Positions 6,795-16,083 of a stretch of DNA of 36,282 nucleotides are shown here, one piece after another. The notes below the pieces were generated by a model that worked only from the letters and a program-made list of their open reading frames with translations, was not told the origin of the DNA and made no database searches. Made by a program: the position numbers and the translations under genes. Source of the DNA: Prevotellaceae bacterium (GTDB taxonomy: Bacteria; Bacteroidota; Bacteroidia; Bacteroidales; Bacteroidaceae); the NCBI GenBank assembly GCA_022508665.1, contig JAFLUT010000014.1, forward strand, positions 1 through 36,282, read 5' to 3'. The number at the start of each line of letters is the position of its first letter. The first letter of the stretch is position 1.

Positions 6795-7568
6795 ATGAAG
6801 ATACTCATACTCGGTGCAGGAAAGATGGGGTCATTCTTTACCGACCTCCTTTCCTTCGACCACGAAGTGGCTGTGTATGACATTGATGCCAAGCGACTGA
6901 GGTTTATGTATAACACACAGCGTTTCACGCAATTAGATGAGATAGATGAGTTCAAGCCCGAACTGGTAATCAATGCTGTCAGCCTCAAATATACACTTGA
7001 CGTATTCGACCAAGTCATTCCTCATCTTCCCGAATCTTGCATCCTATCCGACATCAGTTCTGTAAAGACAGGTTTCAAAGAGCATTATGAGAAATCGGGC
7101 ATGCGTTATGTCAGCACCCACCCCATGTTCGGACCTACTTTCGCCAACCTCGGCAAACTATCAAACGAGAACGCCATCATCATCAACGAAGGTGACTTCA
7201 TGGGTCGCTGCTTCTTCAAAGAACTCTACGCTCGTTTAGGACTGAACATCTGCGAATATACCTTTGAAGAACACGATAAAACCGTTGCGTACTCCCTCTC
7301 CATCCCCTTCATTTCCACCTTCGCCTTCGCTGCCGTAATGAAACATCAAGACGCTCCCGGCACGACTTTCAAACGCCACATGAAAATAGCACAAGGTGTA
7401 CTCTCCGAAGACGACACACTCCTCCGCGAAATCCTCTTCAACCCCTACACCAAAGAGCAAGTCGAGAAAATACGAAAGGAAATGAAGGAAATCATCGATA
7501 TCATAGACACTCACGATGAGGAACACATGCAGCAGTATCTAACGAAAATCCGCGCCAACATTAAGTAA
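6795..7568 (+). CDS. tyrA: Prephenate dehydrogenase
   Basis: 257 residues. An N-terminal Rossmann fold begins with the dinucleotide motif G7-A-G-K-M-G12; S-D-I-S-S-V-K and S-T-H-P-M-F-G-P-T-F are the conserved active-site region of the arogenate/prephenate dehydrogenase family. Length fits the short form without mutase or ACT domain, so feedback control probably does not act on this chain. It makes 4-hydroxyphenylpyruvate for tyrosine. The ATG follows directly on a TA-repeat (6785-6794) instead of a Shine-Dalgarno site. Last gene of the operon; a terminator lies just beyond. Confidence 0.9.
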   Translation: MKILILGAGKMGSFFTDLLSFDHEVAVYDIDAKRLRFMYNTQRFTQLDEIDEFKPELVINAVSLKYTLDVFDQVIPHLPESCILSDISSVKTGFKEHYEKSGMRYVSTHPMFGPTFANLGKLSNENAIIINEGDFMGRCFFKELYARLGLNICEYTFEEHDKTVAYSLSIPFISTFAFAAVMKHQDAPGTTFKRHMKIAQGVLSEDDTLLREILFNPYTKEQVEKIRKEMKEIIDIIDTHDEEHMQQYLTKIRANIK

Positions 7569-7587
7569 TTTAATTGGCACAACAGTA

Positions 7588-7625
7588 ACAAGAAAAAGCC
7601 TCCACCGCTTATGCGGTTGGAGGCT
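7588..7625 (-). terminator. Terminator between tyrA and the DUF4270 gene
   Basis: AGCCTCCACCGC (7597-7608), loop TTAT, and its complement to 7625 with one bulged T. Read on the minus strand it ends in TTTTTCTTG, a good tail for the DUF4270 gene; on the plus strand only AAATTTTG follows, so it may also end the aromatic operon, less strongly. Confidence 0.75.
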
Positions 7626-7661
7626 AAATTTTGCAAACCTTTTGCCGAAGTCTCAGCAACA

Positions 7662-9023
7662 CTACTTATTGAAACTTGAATATATTACTTCGAGATTGAC
7701 GTAGTCGTTTTCTCCTCCTACAAGCCGAGCGCTGCTCATGCTGAAATCGTGGTTGAGTTTTATGAGATTGTTGCTTGAATCATAAGTGGTTTCAACGGGT
7801 ATAAGAAGCACTTTATTCCAGTTTTCGGTTGCTGTGCCGCTTTTCTGTTCTTGCACCATTTTCGTGACAAGTCTTGCCACGTTGTTGAATGTGTAGGTGT
7901 TTGTACTGCTGTTGAATGTAGTGATGTAAGATGTTTGGTTGTCGCTCACATGATAGTTCTCGAAGAAACCGTTCAGATAGTCGTCTAAGCGGACAAGTAG
8001 GATTGTTTTGGGGATGTCTAACTTGAACGAACTCTGCACAAGGTCGTTGTAGCGTGTGAAGGTGAGTTTTGCAGAGTTTATTGTGTCTTGAGAGTTGATT
8101 TGTTCGGCTGGTATGGTTGCCATAGTGAAGATGCCGGCAGGACATTTCAGATATGTTGAGCCTGTGTCGTCAAGAAGCTTGTCGAGGTTTGTGTTTTCAA
8201 AGCGTGTTGCCTCCACTACCTCTTCTGTTGCAGCAAGTTCGCAAAGACCGAGTGTGTCTTTTTTGTATTCTTCATCGTAATATCTAAAGTAGATGTTCAT
8301 CTGCACCAAGTAGATGTAAGCCATTGCTCCGTCTCCTTGCTCCAACTTGAAATATAACCCTTTGCTGCATGGGTTGTCACTATTTATCCACTCTGCGGTG
8401 TTTGCGAAATGCTCGGGATTGCTGCGGTAGTCGCTTATGATTTGTGTGCCGAGTTCTTTCGGCAATGATACTTTGATGTTGTGGTAATAGTTGCTTCCCC
8501 AGCGCTCGGAGTCGTCGATAGTTCTGTCGCTGAGGGTAAACCACTTCGTTGTTAGTGGTTCTGCCGACGGGTCATAGTAATCCTCTGGATTGATGTCGGT
8601 ATAATAGTCAGCGTTAGGGTCAAGCGGCGTGTCCAATTCGTACACGCTAAGTTTGAAGGTTGCGAGCGAATCGCCGATAAACTTGTCTACGAAAAGCCTT
8701 AGTTCAAAATCTGTGCATTCGTCATCGGTGATTTTATTAGGGAAGGCAAAGTTCTCGTCGCAGTGGAACTGTGCGAGGAAGTCGCTCTTTACCGTCGTGC
8801 CTGTTTCGGGGTCAGTAAAACGCCCGAGATAAGACATTTTGGTGCGAGCCAGCACGGCATCCCCGACAGCGTAAGACTCTGTTTTGACGTCGTATGTTTT
8901 GTATTTATTAGTCACGAGGTCTGCGCTTGGCATCATGTCAACACCTAAGGTGGCAGTGTTGTCATCGCATGACACGAGGCTGAGCAACGCTACCAATACT
9001 ACCAATATGGACTTATAATTCAT
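7662..9023 (-). CDS. DUF4270 family lipoprotein
   Basis: 453 residues. A signal peptide ends in the lipobox L-V-S-C (Cys19) followed by D-D, so it is expected to be lipidated and exported; Asp after Cys is common in Bacteroidetes lipoproteins. The body is beta-rich with no catalytic motif seen, matching DUF4270, a Bacteroidetes-specific family of unknown function. It starts 5 bases after the GT5-like gene, so the two form an operon, an arrangement I recall as conserved in Bacteroidales. The terminator at 7588-7625 serves it. Confidence 0.85.
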   Translation of the reverse strand: MNYKSILVVLVALLSLVSCDDNTATLGVDMMPSADLVTNKYKTYDVKTESYAVGDAVLARTKMSYLGRFTDPETGTTVKSDFLAQFHCDENFAFPNKITDDECTDFELRLFVDKFIGDSLATFKLSVYELDTPLDPNADYYTDINPEDYYDPSAEPLTTKWFTLSDRTIDDSERWGSNYYHNIKVSLPKELGTQIISDYRSNPEHFANTAEWINSDNPCSKGLYFKLEQGDGAMAYIYLVQMNIYFRYYDEEYKKDTLGLCELAATEEVVEATRFENTNLDKLLDDTGSTYLKCPAGIFTMATIPAEQINSQDTINSAKLTFTRYNDLVQSSFKLDIPKTILLVRLDDYLNGFFENYHVSDNQTSYITTFNSSTNTYTFNNVARLVTKMVQEQKSGTATENWNKVLLIPVETTYDSSNNLIKLNHDFSMSSARLVGGENDYVNLEVIYSSFNK

Positions 9024-9028
9024 AAACT

Positions 9029-9835
9029 TTATAATGTTTCGTAGAAATCGCTGTATGCTTGCTTGAAATCACCTCCCTCTACTGGAGCAAGAACTGGCAA
9101 GCCTAATGTCTTCGCATAGTCGACAATGGAGGCGTCAACCTCGGGTTTCTCTATAATAACTCCGTCGGAGAACTTCACGCCAATCTTTTCAAGTTCAGTA
9201 TGTCCATACGATGTGGCGCATATATCCTTTATGTCATCGTATTTCACTCCCTTATATTCCACCAGTCTGGCATTGTCTACACCAAGGTCGAGATTAAACT
9301 CCTTGGGCGACACCTCCATGACCACTTTCGTGTCGCGGAATGACGGCTCGTCGTTGTATGCTCTCTTGATGTAAAGAGGTGCCAGTGCCGCAGCCCAACC
9401 ATAGCAGTGTATAATGTCAGGTGTCCACCCCAACTTCTTCACGGTTTCAAGCACGCCTCGCGCATAGAATATGGCACGCTCGCCGTTGTCCGTGTATTCC
9501 TTTCCCTCCTTGTCGGTCAGAATGCCACGCTTCATGAAGTAGTCGTCATTGTCGATGAAATATATCTGCATGCGTGCCGACGGGAGTGAAGCGACCTTGA
9601 TGATGAGCGGATGGTCTGTCTCGTCGATGATGAGGTTCATTCCCGACAGACGGATAACCTCGTGCAGTTGGTTGCGACGCTCATTTATTGTACCCCATTT
9701 GGGAGAGAACGTTCTGATTTCATGTCCGCAGTCTTGAATGGATTGTGGCAAGACACGCCCCATGAGAGAATGGTCGTTCTCCGTAACAAAAGGAGCGATT
9801 TCTGTTGTAATGAATAATACTTTTTTGGCTTTCAT
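9029..9835 (-). CDS. Stand-alone GT5 N-terminal domain (starch/glycogen synthase-like)
   Basis: 268 residues beginning K-V-L-F-I-T-T-E-I-A-P-F-V, the N-terminal strand and loop of the glycogen/starch synthase catalytic domain, with D-I-I-H-C-Y-G-W-A-A-A-L following the family's D-W-H-x-A region. The usual K-T-G-G near residue 15 is replaced (T-E-N-D-H-S-L), and the C-terminal GT-B half is missing, so the chain is about half a glycogen synthase and probably not an active synthase alone. This short form is widespread in Bacteroidetes beside DUF4270. A -7 element TATCTTTG lies at 9882-9875 on this strand. Confidence 0.75.
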   Translation of the reverse strand: MKAKKVLFITTEIAPFVTENDHSLMGRVLPQSIQDCGHEIRTFSPKWGTINERRNQLHEVIRLSGMNLIIDETDHPLIIKVASLPSARMQIYFIDNDDYFMKRGILTDKEGKEYTDNGERAIFYARGVLETVKKLGWTPDIIHCYGWAAALAPLYIKRAYNDEPSFRDTKVVMEVSPKEFNLDLGVDNARLVEYKGVKYDDIKDICATSYGHTELEKIGVKFSDGVIIEKPEVDASIVDYAKTLGLPVLAPVEGGDFKQAYSDFYETL

Positions 9836-9874
9836 TCTTCATTACTTTTCAATGATAGTGTATGAAAAGTAATG

Positions 9875-9882
9875 CAAAGATA
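9875..9882 (-). promoter_or_regulatory. Candidate -7 element for the GT5/DUF4270 operon
   Basis: TATCTTTG read on the minus strand, 40 bases before the start codon. The region about 20 bases further upstream is AT-rich with no clear TTTG, so the -33 element is weak or absent. Confidence 0.5.
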
Positions 9883-10001
9883 CAAAAAAATCTTGATAAA
9901 AAGGTATTATTTTATTATAATTAAGATTTTAGAGGTGGTATTCTCTTCATTTATATTAAGTTTGACACCTCATTGCTGCCAATATCATCGTTCAAAACCG
10001 T

Positions 10002-10083
10002 CAGCCGTTTATCGCAGTATCGACACACCGTTCATCGAAACATCGATACACCGCTTATCGCTGTTTCGATAAACGGTGTATCG
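10002..10083. repeat. Three tandem 23-base repeats ending in a long hairpin
   Basis: Units at 10002-10024, 10025-10047 and 10048-10070 share the pattern CACCG-TTTATCG-(about 5)-TCGA. The last unit is followed by an inverted copy, so 10044-10060 pairs with 10067-10083 over 17 positions with one mismatch and a 6-base loop. The array lies between the GT5 gene and the MBL hydrolase, transcribed away from each other's ends on the minus strand. In 9883-10001 I see only AT-rich DNA. Confidence 0.8.
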
Positions 10084-10087
10084 TTTG

Positions 10088-10891
10088 CTATAAGGTAAAA
10101 GGCCCTGTTGGTATTTTCCTTCTGAGTATATCGAGAGTGAAGTCAACGCCTGCAATGATGCCATATCCTCGCAGTATCGATTCAACTGTCTTGCGTGCCA
10201 ATTCTGGATGATTGTTCTCTTCGCTCAAATGGCACAGCCAGACGTGCTTGAGGTTTTCGTGGAAGTTCTGAACAAGCGCATTTGCCGTCTTCACATTTGA
10301 CAAATGCCCTGTGCCGCACGATATGCGTGTCTGCAATTTTTTAGGATAACGCCCCTGACGCAGCATGTCCTCGTCGTAGTTCGCTTCTAATATAAGATGT
10401 GTGCTTTTAGAAATGTATTGGCTGACATATTCGGTCACGTCTCCCACATCTGTCATTATTGTGAAACGCACATCGCCAACTTCTATATGGTATCCCACAT
10501 TCTCCGATGCGTCATGAGGAATGGGGAATGCCGTGATGTTAAAGTCGCCCACGCTGAACGTCTCGCAAGTGTTGATGCTATGGCGAAACTCTTCAGCCAC
10601 CTTGTCCGTCATCATCCAGTTACGATACATTCCGTCATGCACAGTCTGCGTAGCATATACAGGAATCTTAAATTCGCGACTTATCTTACCTGCCGCCTTG
10701 ATGTGGTCCGAATGGTCGTGAGTGACGAGTATGGCTCTCACCTTTGCTATCTTCATGCCATACTCCGCCATATTTTTCTTGAAACGACGAATACCGACAC
10801 CACAATCTACGATTATGGCATCAGTATCCGTTGCGATATAGTAGCAGTTGCCGCAACTTCCGCTTCCAAGGCTAAGGAACGTCAGCGGCAT
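10088..10891 (-). CDS. MBL-fold metallo-hydrolase, WalJ/YycJ-like
   Basis: 267 residues from the ATG at 10891; the frame extends further upstream but only inside aspS. It begins M-P-L-T-F-L-S-L-G-S-G-S-C-G-N, the typical start of the YycJ/WalJ group, with H58-D-H60-S-D62-H63 as zinc ligands, later I-P-H-D-A and C-H-L-S-E. Such proteins are beta-lactamase-fold phosphodiesterases; the Bacillus relatives have been linked to cell-wall and DNA-repair functions. The ATG lies one base past the aspS stop, so it is translationally coupled to aspS. Confidence 0.85.
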   Translation of the reverse strand: MPLTFLSLGSGSCGNCYYIATDTDAIIVDCGVGIRRFKKNMAEYGMKIAKVRAILVTHDHSDHIKAAGKISREFKIPVYATQTVHDGMYRNWMMTDKVAEEFRHSINTCETFSVGDFNITAFPIPHDASENVGYHIEVGDVRFTIMTDVGDVTEYVSQYISKSTHLILEANYDEDMLRQGRYPKKLQTRISCGTGHLSNVKTANALVQNFHENLKHVWLCHLSEENNHPELARKTVESILRGYGIIAGVDFTLDILRRKIPTGPFTL

Positions 10892-10892
10892 C

Positions 10893-12656
10893 TTACTCTT
10901 CTGTTGGAAGGTTGAGGGCGATGAAATCCTCGTCCAGTTGCTTCTGGTCAACGAATGACGGCGCATCGAGCATCACGTCACGACCGCTGTTGTTCTTCGG
11001 GAATGCGATGCAGTCGCGGATAGAGTCAAGTCCTGCGAAGATGCTCACCCAGCGGTCAAGACCGTATGCCAATCCGCCGTGTGGAGGAGCGCCATACTTG
11101 AAGGCGTTCATCAAGAAGCCAAACTGCTCTTCTGCTTTCTCTGGCGTGAAACCAAGTATCTCAAACATCTTCGCCTGCAATTTTGGGTCGTGAATACGGA
11201 TAGAGCCACCACCAACTTCCACGCCATTGCACACCATATCGTATGCGTCAGCCCTAACAGCGGCAGGGTCTGTGTCGAGCAGGTGAATGTCCTCGTCCAT
11301 AGGGTGCGTGAATGGGTGGTGCATAGCCATAAGACGACCTTCCTCCTCACTCCACTCGAACATTGGGAACTCTGTGACCCAAAGCAACGCAAACTTATTC
11401 TTATCACGCAATCCAAGTCTTTCACCCATTTCGAGACGCAGTTCGCACAACTGCTTGCGTGTCTTCATGGCATCGTCGCCACTGAGAATGAGTATCAAGT
11501 CACCCGGCTGTGCCTGCATCTTCTCTTTGAGCGCCTGCAAATCCTCTTGCGTATAGAACTTGTCAACAGACGATTTCACCGTGCCGTCTTCCTGTACACG
11601 GGCATAAACCATACCCTTTGCGCCAATCTGCGGACGCTTCACCCACTCAGTCAGATTGTCTATGTCCTTTCTTGTGTATGAAGCACACCCCGTAGCGCAT
11701 ATACCGCCAATGTATGCGGCATTGTCGAACACAGCGAATGTTCCCTTTTTCAGCACATCGTCCAACTCCACAAACTCCATGCCGAAACGCATATCAGGCT
11801 TGTCCGAACCGAAACGTTTCATGCACTCTATCCATGGCAGACGAATGAAATCTCCCTCAATCTCAACGCCTCTCAATTCCTTGAACAGATGCTTTGCCAT
11901 GCCCTCGAATGTCTGTATTATGTCCTCTTGCGTGACAAACGACATTTCGCAGTCAATCTGCGTAAACTCAGGCTGTCTGTCTGCTCTCAAATCCTCGTCA
12001 CGGAAGCACTTCACAATCTGGAAATAACGGTCGAAGCCTGCCACCATGAGCAACTGCTTCAACGTCTGCGGAGACTGCGGCAGAGCATAAAACTGCCCCG
12101 GATTCATACGCGACGGCACGATAAAATCTCTCGCACCCTCTGGCGTAGAGCCAATGAGCATAGGCGTTTCCACCTCCAAAAATCCGAGGTTTGAGAGGTA
12201 GTTACGCACGGCGATACAGAAATGATGGCGCAACTCCAAATTCTTCCTCACAGCATTGCGGCGCAAATCCAGATAGCGGTACTTCATTCGCAAGTCATCG
12301 CCACCGTCGGAGTTGTCCTCAATAGTGAACGGAGGAGTCACCGATTCGTTAAGCACCGTCAGTTCCGACACCTCAATCTCGATGTCTCCCGTAGGGATAT
12401 TCTTGTTCTTGCTATATCTCTCAGCCACCGTGCCTGTCACTTGAATGACAAACTCGCGTCCCAACTTGTTGGCACGCTCACACAACTCTGCATTTGTATC
12501 TTCGTTAAAAACTAACTGCGTGATGCCATATCTGTCACGCAAATCAATGAACGTCAAAGCCCCCATTTTGCGTGACCTCTGTACCCACCCTGCGAGGGTC
12601 ACCTGCTTGCCTGCGTCAGAGAGTCGCAACTCCCCATTTGTATGTGTCCTATACAT
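10893..12656 (-). CDS. aspS: Aspartyl-tRNA synthetase
   Basis: 587 residues, full length for a bacterial AspRS. An N-terminal OB-fold anticodon-binding domain (about 1-105) precedes the class II catalytic core: motif 2 as [16 protein letters not shown], an inserted GAD domain in the middle, and motif 3 as G-L-A-Y-G-L-D-R-W near the end. It charges tRNA-Asp in the cytoplasm. The ATG is preceded by an AT-alternating stretch, and a -7 element TAACTTTG lies at 12706-12699. First gene of a pair with the MBL hydrolase. Confidence 0.97.
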   Translation of the reverse strand: MYRTHTNGELRLSDAGKQVTLAGWVQRSRKMGALTFIDLRDRYGITQLVFNEDTNAELCERANKLGREFVIQVTGTVAERYSKNKNIPTGDIEIEVSELTVLNESVTPPFTIEDNSDGGDDLRMKYRYLDLRRNAVRKNLELRHHFCIAVRNYLSNLGFLEVETPMLIGSTPEGARDFIVPSRMNPGQFYALPQSPQTLKQLLMVAGFDRYFQIVKCFRDEDLRADRQPEFTQIDCEMSFVTQEDIIQTFEGMAKHLFKELRGVEIEGDFIRLPWIECMKRFGSDKPDMRFGMEFVELDDVLKKGTFAVFDNAAYIGGICATGCASYTRKDIDNLTEWVKRPQIGAKGMVYARVQEDGTVKSSVDKFYTQEDLQALKEKMQAQPGDLILILSGDDAMKTRKQLCELRLEMGERLGLRDKNKFALLWVTEFPMFEWSEEEGRLMAMHHPFTHPMDEDIHLLDTDPAAVRADAYDMVCNGVEVGGGSIRIHDPKLQAKMFEILGFTPEKAEEQFGFLMNAFKYGAPPHGGLAYGLDRWVSIFAGLDSIRDCIAFPKNNSGRDVMLDAPSFVDQKQLDEDFIALNLPTEE

Positions 12657-12698
12657 ATTTATATATATGTTATTTTTTTACCAAATTACATTTTCATG

Positions 12699-12706
12699 CA
12701 AAGTTA
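12699..12706 (-). promoter_or_regulatory. Candidate -7 element for aspS
   Basis: TAACTTTG on the minus strand, 43 bases ahead of the aspS start. No clear TTTG at the expected upstream distance. Confidence 0.5.
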
Positions 12707-12777
12707 ACCATATTTTTTGATTTAATATCAGAGATTTACCATAAACTGCAATTTTATTTATGTACAGAAGACGAAAT

Positions 12778-13314
12778 TTATTGCTCAGGATTAGGCATAG
12801 CACCCCAATGGCAACGTAGGTCATTGAGTATATTGTCATAATCTTTCAAGGAAAATGGAGCAGAACCTAACATCATAATAGTATAGGAAATACCGTCAAA
12901 CGTGCGACCTACTCCTGTGTCATGAAAACCATTCCGAAGATAAAACTCGTGGCGACGGCAACGTTGGGAAATGTTTGCGCTTGGCTGTTCGGGCGACTCC
13001 ATATCAAGAATTAGTGGCTTAGTTTTATATCTGTTTATGAGGCAAGTGAGTATCTGCTGACCATAACCTTTTCCACGAAGGTGTTCCTCCACGGCAAAAT
13101 ACCAGAACCAGTTGAGGTCGTGGCGTGGATAAACAATAGTCAAACCAATGAATGTGCTTCCGTCATAGTAGGCAGTGAAATCTAATGGCATCTGCTCTAT
13201 TAAACAGATAAGGTCGCTCCACGGGATTTGCTCTTCTATGGGGAACGCAGTTTCGTAGAGGTATTTAACTACCTCAATGTCTGTATTGGTTGACGTGATA
13301 TGTTCTTCTCGCAT
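12778..13314 (-). CDS. GNAT family N-acetyltransferase
   Basis: 178 residues with a GNAT core: strand W-F-W-Y-F-A-V-E-E-H-L-R-G-K-G-Y-G-Q-Q-I-L gives the acetyl-CoA pyrophosphate loop (R-G-K-G-Y-G), followed by L-I-L-D-M-E-S-P and R-H-E-F-Y-L-R-N-G-F-H-D-T-G. The substrate cannot be told. It lies 51 bases after the transglycosylase on the same strand; the gap carries a short TA-repeat and no clear promoter, so read-through from upstream is likely. Codon use is like its neighbours. Confidence 0.85.
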   Translation of the reverse strand: MREEHITSTNTDIEVVKYLYETAFPIEEQIPWSDLICLIEQMPLDFTAYYDGSTFIGLTIVYPRHDLNWFWYFAVEEHLRGKGYGQQILTCLINRYKTKPLILDMESPEQPSANISQRCRRHEFYLRNGFHDTGVGRTFDGISYTIMMLGSAPFSLKDYDNILNDLRCHWGAMPNPEQ

Positions 13315-13365
13315 GACTGGTTATATATATTATAGAAAATAATAAGATTGAGGAACTATTCTTTA

Positions 13366-14565
13366 TCATCTTATTTTTCGCCTGTACTCATCCCACAAAG
13401 CCCTAATGTTTTGGACATAATTGTATGTTTCGCTGCCACGCAAATAGCCGTGAGCGACTTCGGGCTGATTATAGTATTGAGGTTCGCTCATGCGTAGGAC
13501 TATGGCATCGACATTGCCGTGCCATACATTGGCATCTTTTCCGTACTTCCGTGCCAACTTGCGAGCATCGTCTATATGTCCGGGACCAGCATTGTAAGCA
13601 GCGAGTATAAAATTGATCCGTTCATCAGCATTCGTGATGGATGAATAATGCTCGTTCAATTGATTGATAAGTTTCACCGCTCCTCTCACATTGCTTTGAG
13701 GAACAAACACTTCTGAGTCCGACACCCCAAGATGCCTTGCTGTACTCGGCATCAGTTGCATCAGTCCCATTGCCCCCATGAAAGACACGGCGTTAGGGTC
13801 AAAAGACGATTCTTGATATGCCTGTGCCGCCAACAATTTCCAATCCCAACCGCATTGAATGGCGTATTGCTTGAAAATAGCGTCATAATGTGATATTTGC
13901 CCTTTCGCAGCATTTAGCATAGGGGCAGAAGCCTTGCGACGTGGGGATATATTTGAGTGTTTGCCCTTTACGTGGATAGTTGTATAATCGAAGAAATTTG
14001 TGTGATTATCCGCTATCCATTCCTTCAAAGAGGCACACAACATTGGAGATTTTTTGCTGACCGCCCACGAAGTATGAGGCTTAGGAGACAATGAAGCGTC
14101 GTGCCTTTGTCGAGAAAGGCTATCAAGAAAAGAAGTCATCTCTTTGCCACCGACATAATCAATAGTGGAGGACAAAGAATCAACCTCATCTATACAATAG
14201 GCGATAATATCTCCCTCTCCTTTCAAAAGTTTATCAAGCATTTCTCGTTGATTGCGAGCCACCTCCACACGCGAACTTGTCCCTATGCTTTTAGCATATT
14301 CTCGTGCAATCATATATTGCAAACCGAAATACTCACCCCGAAACTCGAAGAAACTTTCCGCCCCATAAAGAGTAATAATAATAAGTTCCCCATTCTGCTG
14401 AATTTCAGGCAAATCAACATGCAAATCATCGCCAACTGCCGTATTAGCATACTTCACCTCCTCAGCATCATTACCTGCATGCGAACTGCACGACACAAAA
14501 CCGAACAGAATGCAGACAATGAAACCAAACAAGACAAAGAGAAATATGCTCCCACGAAAACTCAT
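13366..14565 (-). CDS. Lytic murein transglycosylase, MltF-like lipoprotein
   Basis: 399 residues. The N terminus is a long hydrophobic signal ending in the lipobox F-V-S-C at about residue 27. Residues about 45-200 resemble a reduced substrate-binding-protein domain, and about 235-385 are an SLT domain with catalytic Glu in A-Y-Q-E-S-S-F, then G-A-M-G-L-M-Q-L-M-P-S-T-A and A-A-Y-N-A-G-P-G-H. It should cleave peptidoglycan from the outer-membrane or periplasmic side. The ATG at 14565 overlaps the stop of the small basic gene by one base (TGATG), so translation is coupled; a TTG one codon earlier is less likely. Confidence 0.88.
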   Translation of the reverse strand: MSFRGSIFLFVLFGFIVCILFGFVSCSSHAGNDAEEVKYANTAVGDDLHVDLPEIQQNGELIIITLYGAESFFEFRGEYFGLQYMIAREYAKSIGTSSRVEVARNQREMLDKLLKGEGDIIAYCIDEVDSLSSTIDYVGGKEMTSFLDSLSRQRHDASLSPKPHTSWAVSKKSPMLCASLKEWIADNHTNFFDYTTIHVKGKHSNISPRRKASAPMLNAAKGQISHYDAIFKQYAIQCGWDWKLLAAQAYQESSFDPNAVSFMGAMGLMQLMPSTARHLGVSDSEVFVPQSNVRGAVKLINQLNEHYSSITNADERINFILAAYNAGPGHIDDARKLARKYGKDANVWHGNVDAIVLRMSEPQYYNQPEVAHGYLRGSETYNYVQNIRALWDEYRRKIR

Positions 14566-14777
14566 CAACCCTTCCGTTGAGAAGCACGGTTCTTCACCCT
14601 CTGCCGTATTTCCGCCTTATGCTTTGCCGCCCCCGAGCGATGAGCCCCTGTCTGATACCCCTTCTTCCTCGCCTTTGTCTTCACCTTATTCGTCTCCTCC
14701 TTCTTCTTATCTCCCCCACCCTTACCAAAACTAATGCCATTCATAATGGCATACTGAATTTCTGAATCTGAAGCCAT
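14565..14777 (-). CDS. Small basic hypothetical protein
   Basis: 70 residues: an acidic start (M-A-S-D-S-E-I-Q-Y-A-I-M-N-G-I), a glycine turn (G-K-G-G-G), then a strongly basic tail rich in Lys and Arg (K-V-K-T-K-A-R-K-K-G, R-Q-R-V-K-N-R). No recognised domain. The tail looks suited to binding RNA or DNA, which is only a composition argument. The stop overlaps the start of the transglycosylase, and the gene is 30 bases downstream of the ATPase, so the three are probably transcribed together. Confidence 0.6.
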   Translation of the reverse strand: MASDSEIQYAIMNGISFGKGGGDKKKEETNKVKTKARKKGYQTGAHRSGAAKHKAEIRQRVKNRASQRKG

Positions 14778-14807
14778 ATTGTATCTTTTTTATTCTCCTA
14801 TGTTAAT

Positions 14808-15929
14808 TTATTTATTACCACCAAGTAGCCACAACGCAAAGAATTTGTCTGACAATTGATAAACGCCTATGTCATGAGTGATGAAATCTTTCTCCAACAA
14901 TCCCTTCACTGCCGCTTGTACGCTACTTGCCGTAAGGGAGTATTTGCGTAGGAATGCTTTAGATGTGACATTCTCAGCCTTACCCTCATTAGCCAATGCA
15001 ATAAGCACCTCTTTCTGTTTGAAAGGCAATTGATAAAGCATGTTCTGAAAGACAGTTGAGAATGTGTCAAGTGTCTGCTGTATGGCATTATCCACCATTG
15101 CTTCGTCACATTGTTCAGTAGTCATGCTATACGTCATATTGAGGATAAACTGAACGTACCACGTCACACCTTCAAAACTGCTATAAATCTTATCAAAAGC
15201 AGGGCGTGTAATATGCTTGCCTACATTATTAAAATGCCTTTCTGCAAATTCATAATACTTATCCATATCTATAGGAGACAATGACATAGGAGAAGTGCTA
15301 AGATAAAACGGTCGGGACGGGGACAAAAACATTTCTCCCATCAGATGTCGCTGAGAGCCAGCAAAGACAAAACGTGCGTTGTGTAGTTTCTGTATGTAAG
15401 TTCGCAAAATCGCCTCCACATTCGTCTCCGGATATTTAGCAATCTGCTGAAACTCATCAATAGCAACAAGGCATGGCTTTGGAGCAACTTCAAGAAAATG
15501 GAAAATCTCATCGAGCGTAGCAGACGGATTTTTTATATCGCTCAATCCCAAACTCCACTCGGGCACGCCGTTAATATCAAAAGATATGCTTGACCTTATT
15601 GACATCAACACACCAAGTAATTGCTCCCAAATCTTTCTCCCCAATGGCTTAACTGCCTGCAACACCCGATTGCCAAGCATAAACACAAAGTCCTGCAAAT
15701 TCTTAGAAGAATAAATGTCCACTATCACCATAATGTACTTATCCCTAATGACAGGCTGAGCGAAACAATGCTCAATCAGCCCCGTCTTGCCTATACGTCG
15801 TGGTGACAGCAGCAGAACATTATTGCCATTTGTCAACAAACGTGTCAAGTTCTCCGTCTCTTCTACCCTGTCACAGAAATACTCCGCACCAGCATACCCC
15901 TGCGTAGGAAAAGGATTATAAATCACCAT
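14808..15929 (-). CDS. AAA+/STAND-type ATPase (archaeal ATPase family)
   Basis: 373 residues. It opens with N-P-F-P and F-x-D-R-x-E-E, the usual entry to the ATPase_2 family. The P-loop is S42-P-R-R-I-G47-K48-T49, Walker B is C-L-V-A-I-D158-E159-F-Q-Q, and a sensor-like F-A-G-S-Q-R-H follows. The last 70 residues form a winged-helix-like segment (L-R-K-Y-S-L-T-A-S-S-V-Q-A-A-V-K-G-L). Family members are often in mobile or defence contexts, but their roles are unknown. The ATG at 15929 is preferred to a TTG three codons up. It has its own promoter and neighbours the hicAB islet. Confidence 0.8.
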   Translation of the reverse strand: MVIYNPFPTQGYAGAEYFCDRVEETENLTRLLTNGNNVLLLSPRRIGKTGLIEHCFAQPVIRDKYIMVIVDIYSSKNLQDFVFMLGNRVLQAVKPLGRKIWEQLLGVLMSIRSSISFDINGVPEWSLGLSDIKNPSATLDEIFHFLEVAPKPCLVAIDEFQQIAKYPETNVEAILRTYIQKLHNARFVFAGSQRHLMGEMFLSPSRPFYLSTSPMSLSPIDMDKYYEFAERHFNNVGKHITRPAFDKIYSSFEGVTWYVQFILNMTYSMTTEQCDEAMVDNAIQQTLDTFSTVFQNMLYQLPFKQKEVLIALANEGKAENVTSKAFLRKYSLTASSVQAAVKGLLEKDFITHDIGVYQLSDKFFALWLLGGNK

Positions 15930-15946
15930 TGCATACAATTTTTATA

Positions 15947-15977
15947 CAAAGATAATTATAATAGTATTATAAAGCAA
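15947..15977 (-). promoter_or_regulatory. Promoter of the ATPase gene
   Basis: On the minus strand TTG (15977-15975), a 20-base spacer and TATCTTTG (15954-15947) match the Bacteroidetes consensus. The -7 box ends 17 bases before the start codon, so the 5' UTR is very short. Confidence 0.65.
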
Positions 15978-16047
15978 GAAAAGATGGGATATTTAGATAA
16001 GAGAGGATAAAAATATAGCGGATTTTATCATTTAATTAGGCAACAAT

Positions 16048-16077
16048 AAAGCCCCGACACTCTCGTGCAGGGACTTT
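16048..16077 (-). terminator. Terminator-like hairpin after hicAB (inverted copy of 19780-19809)
   Basis: Read on the minus strand the 30 bases form AAAGTCCC, a 2x2 mismatch, CAC, a GAGA tetraloop, GTG and GGGGCTTT, lying 46 bases past the hicB stop. The T-tail is poor (TTTATTG). The same 30 bases recur in inverted orientation at 19780-19809 with 29/30 identity. Confidence 0.65.
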
Positions 16078-16083
16078 GAAAAT

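Noticed and set aside
9872-10072. 66-codon ORF in the gap before the MBL hydrolase
   Set aside because: It covers AT-rich DNA and the 23-base tandem repeats; no coding signal.
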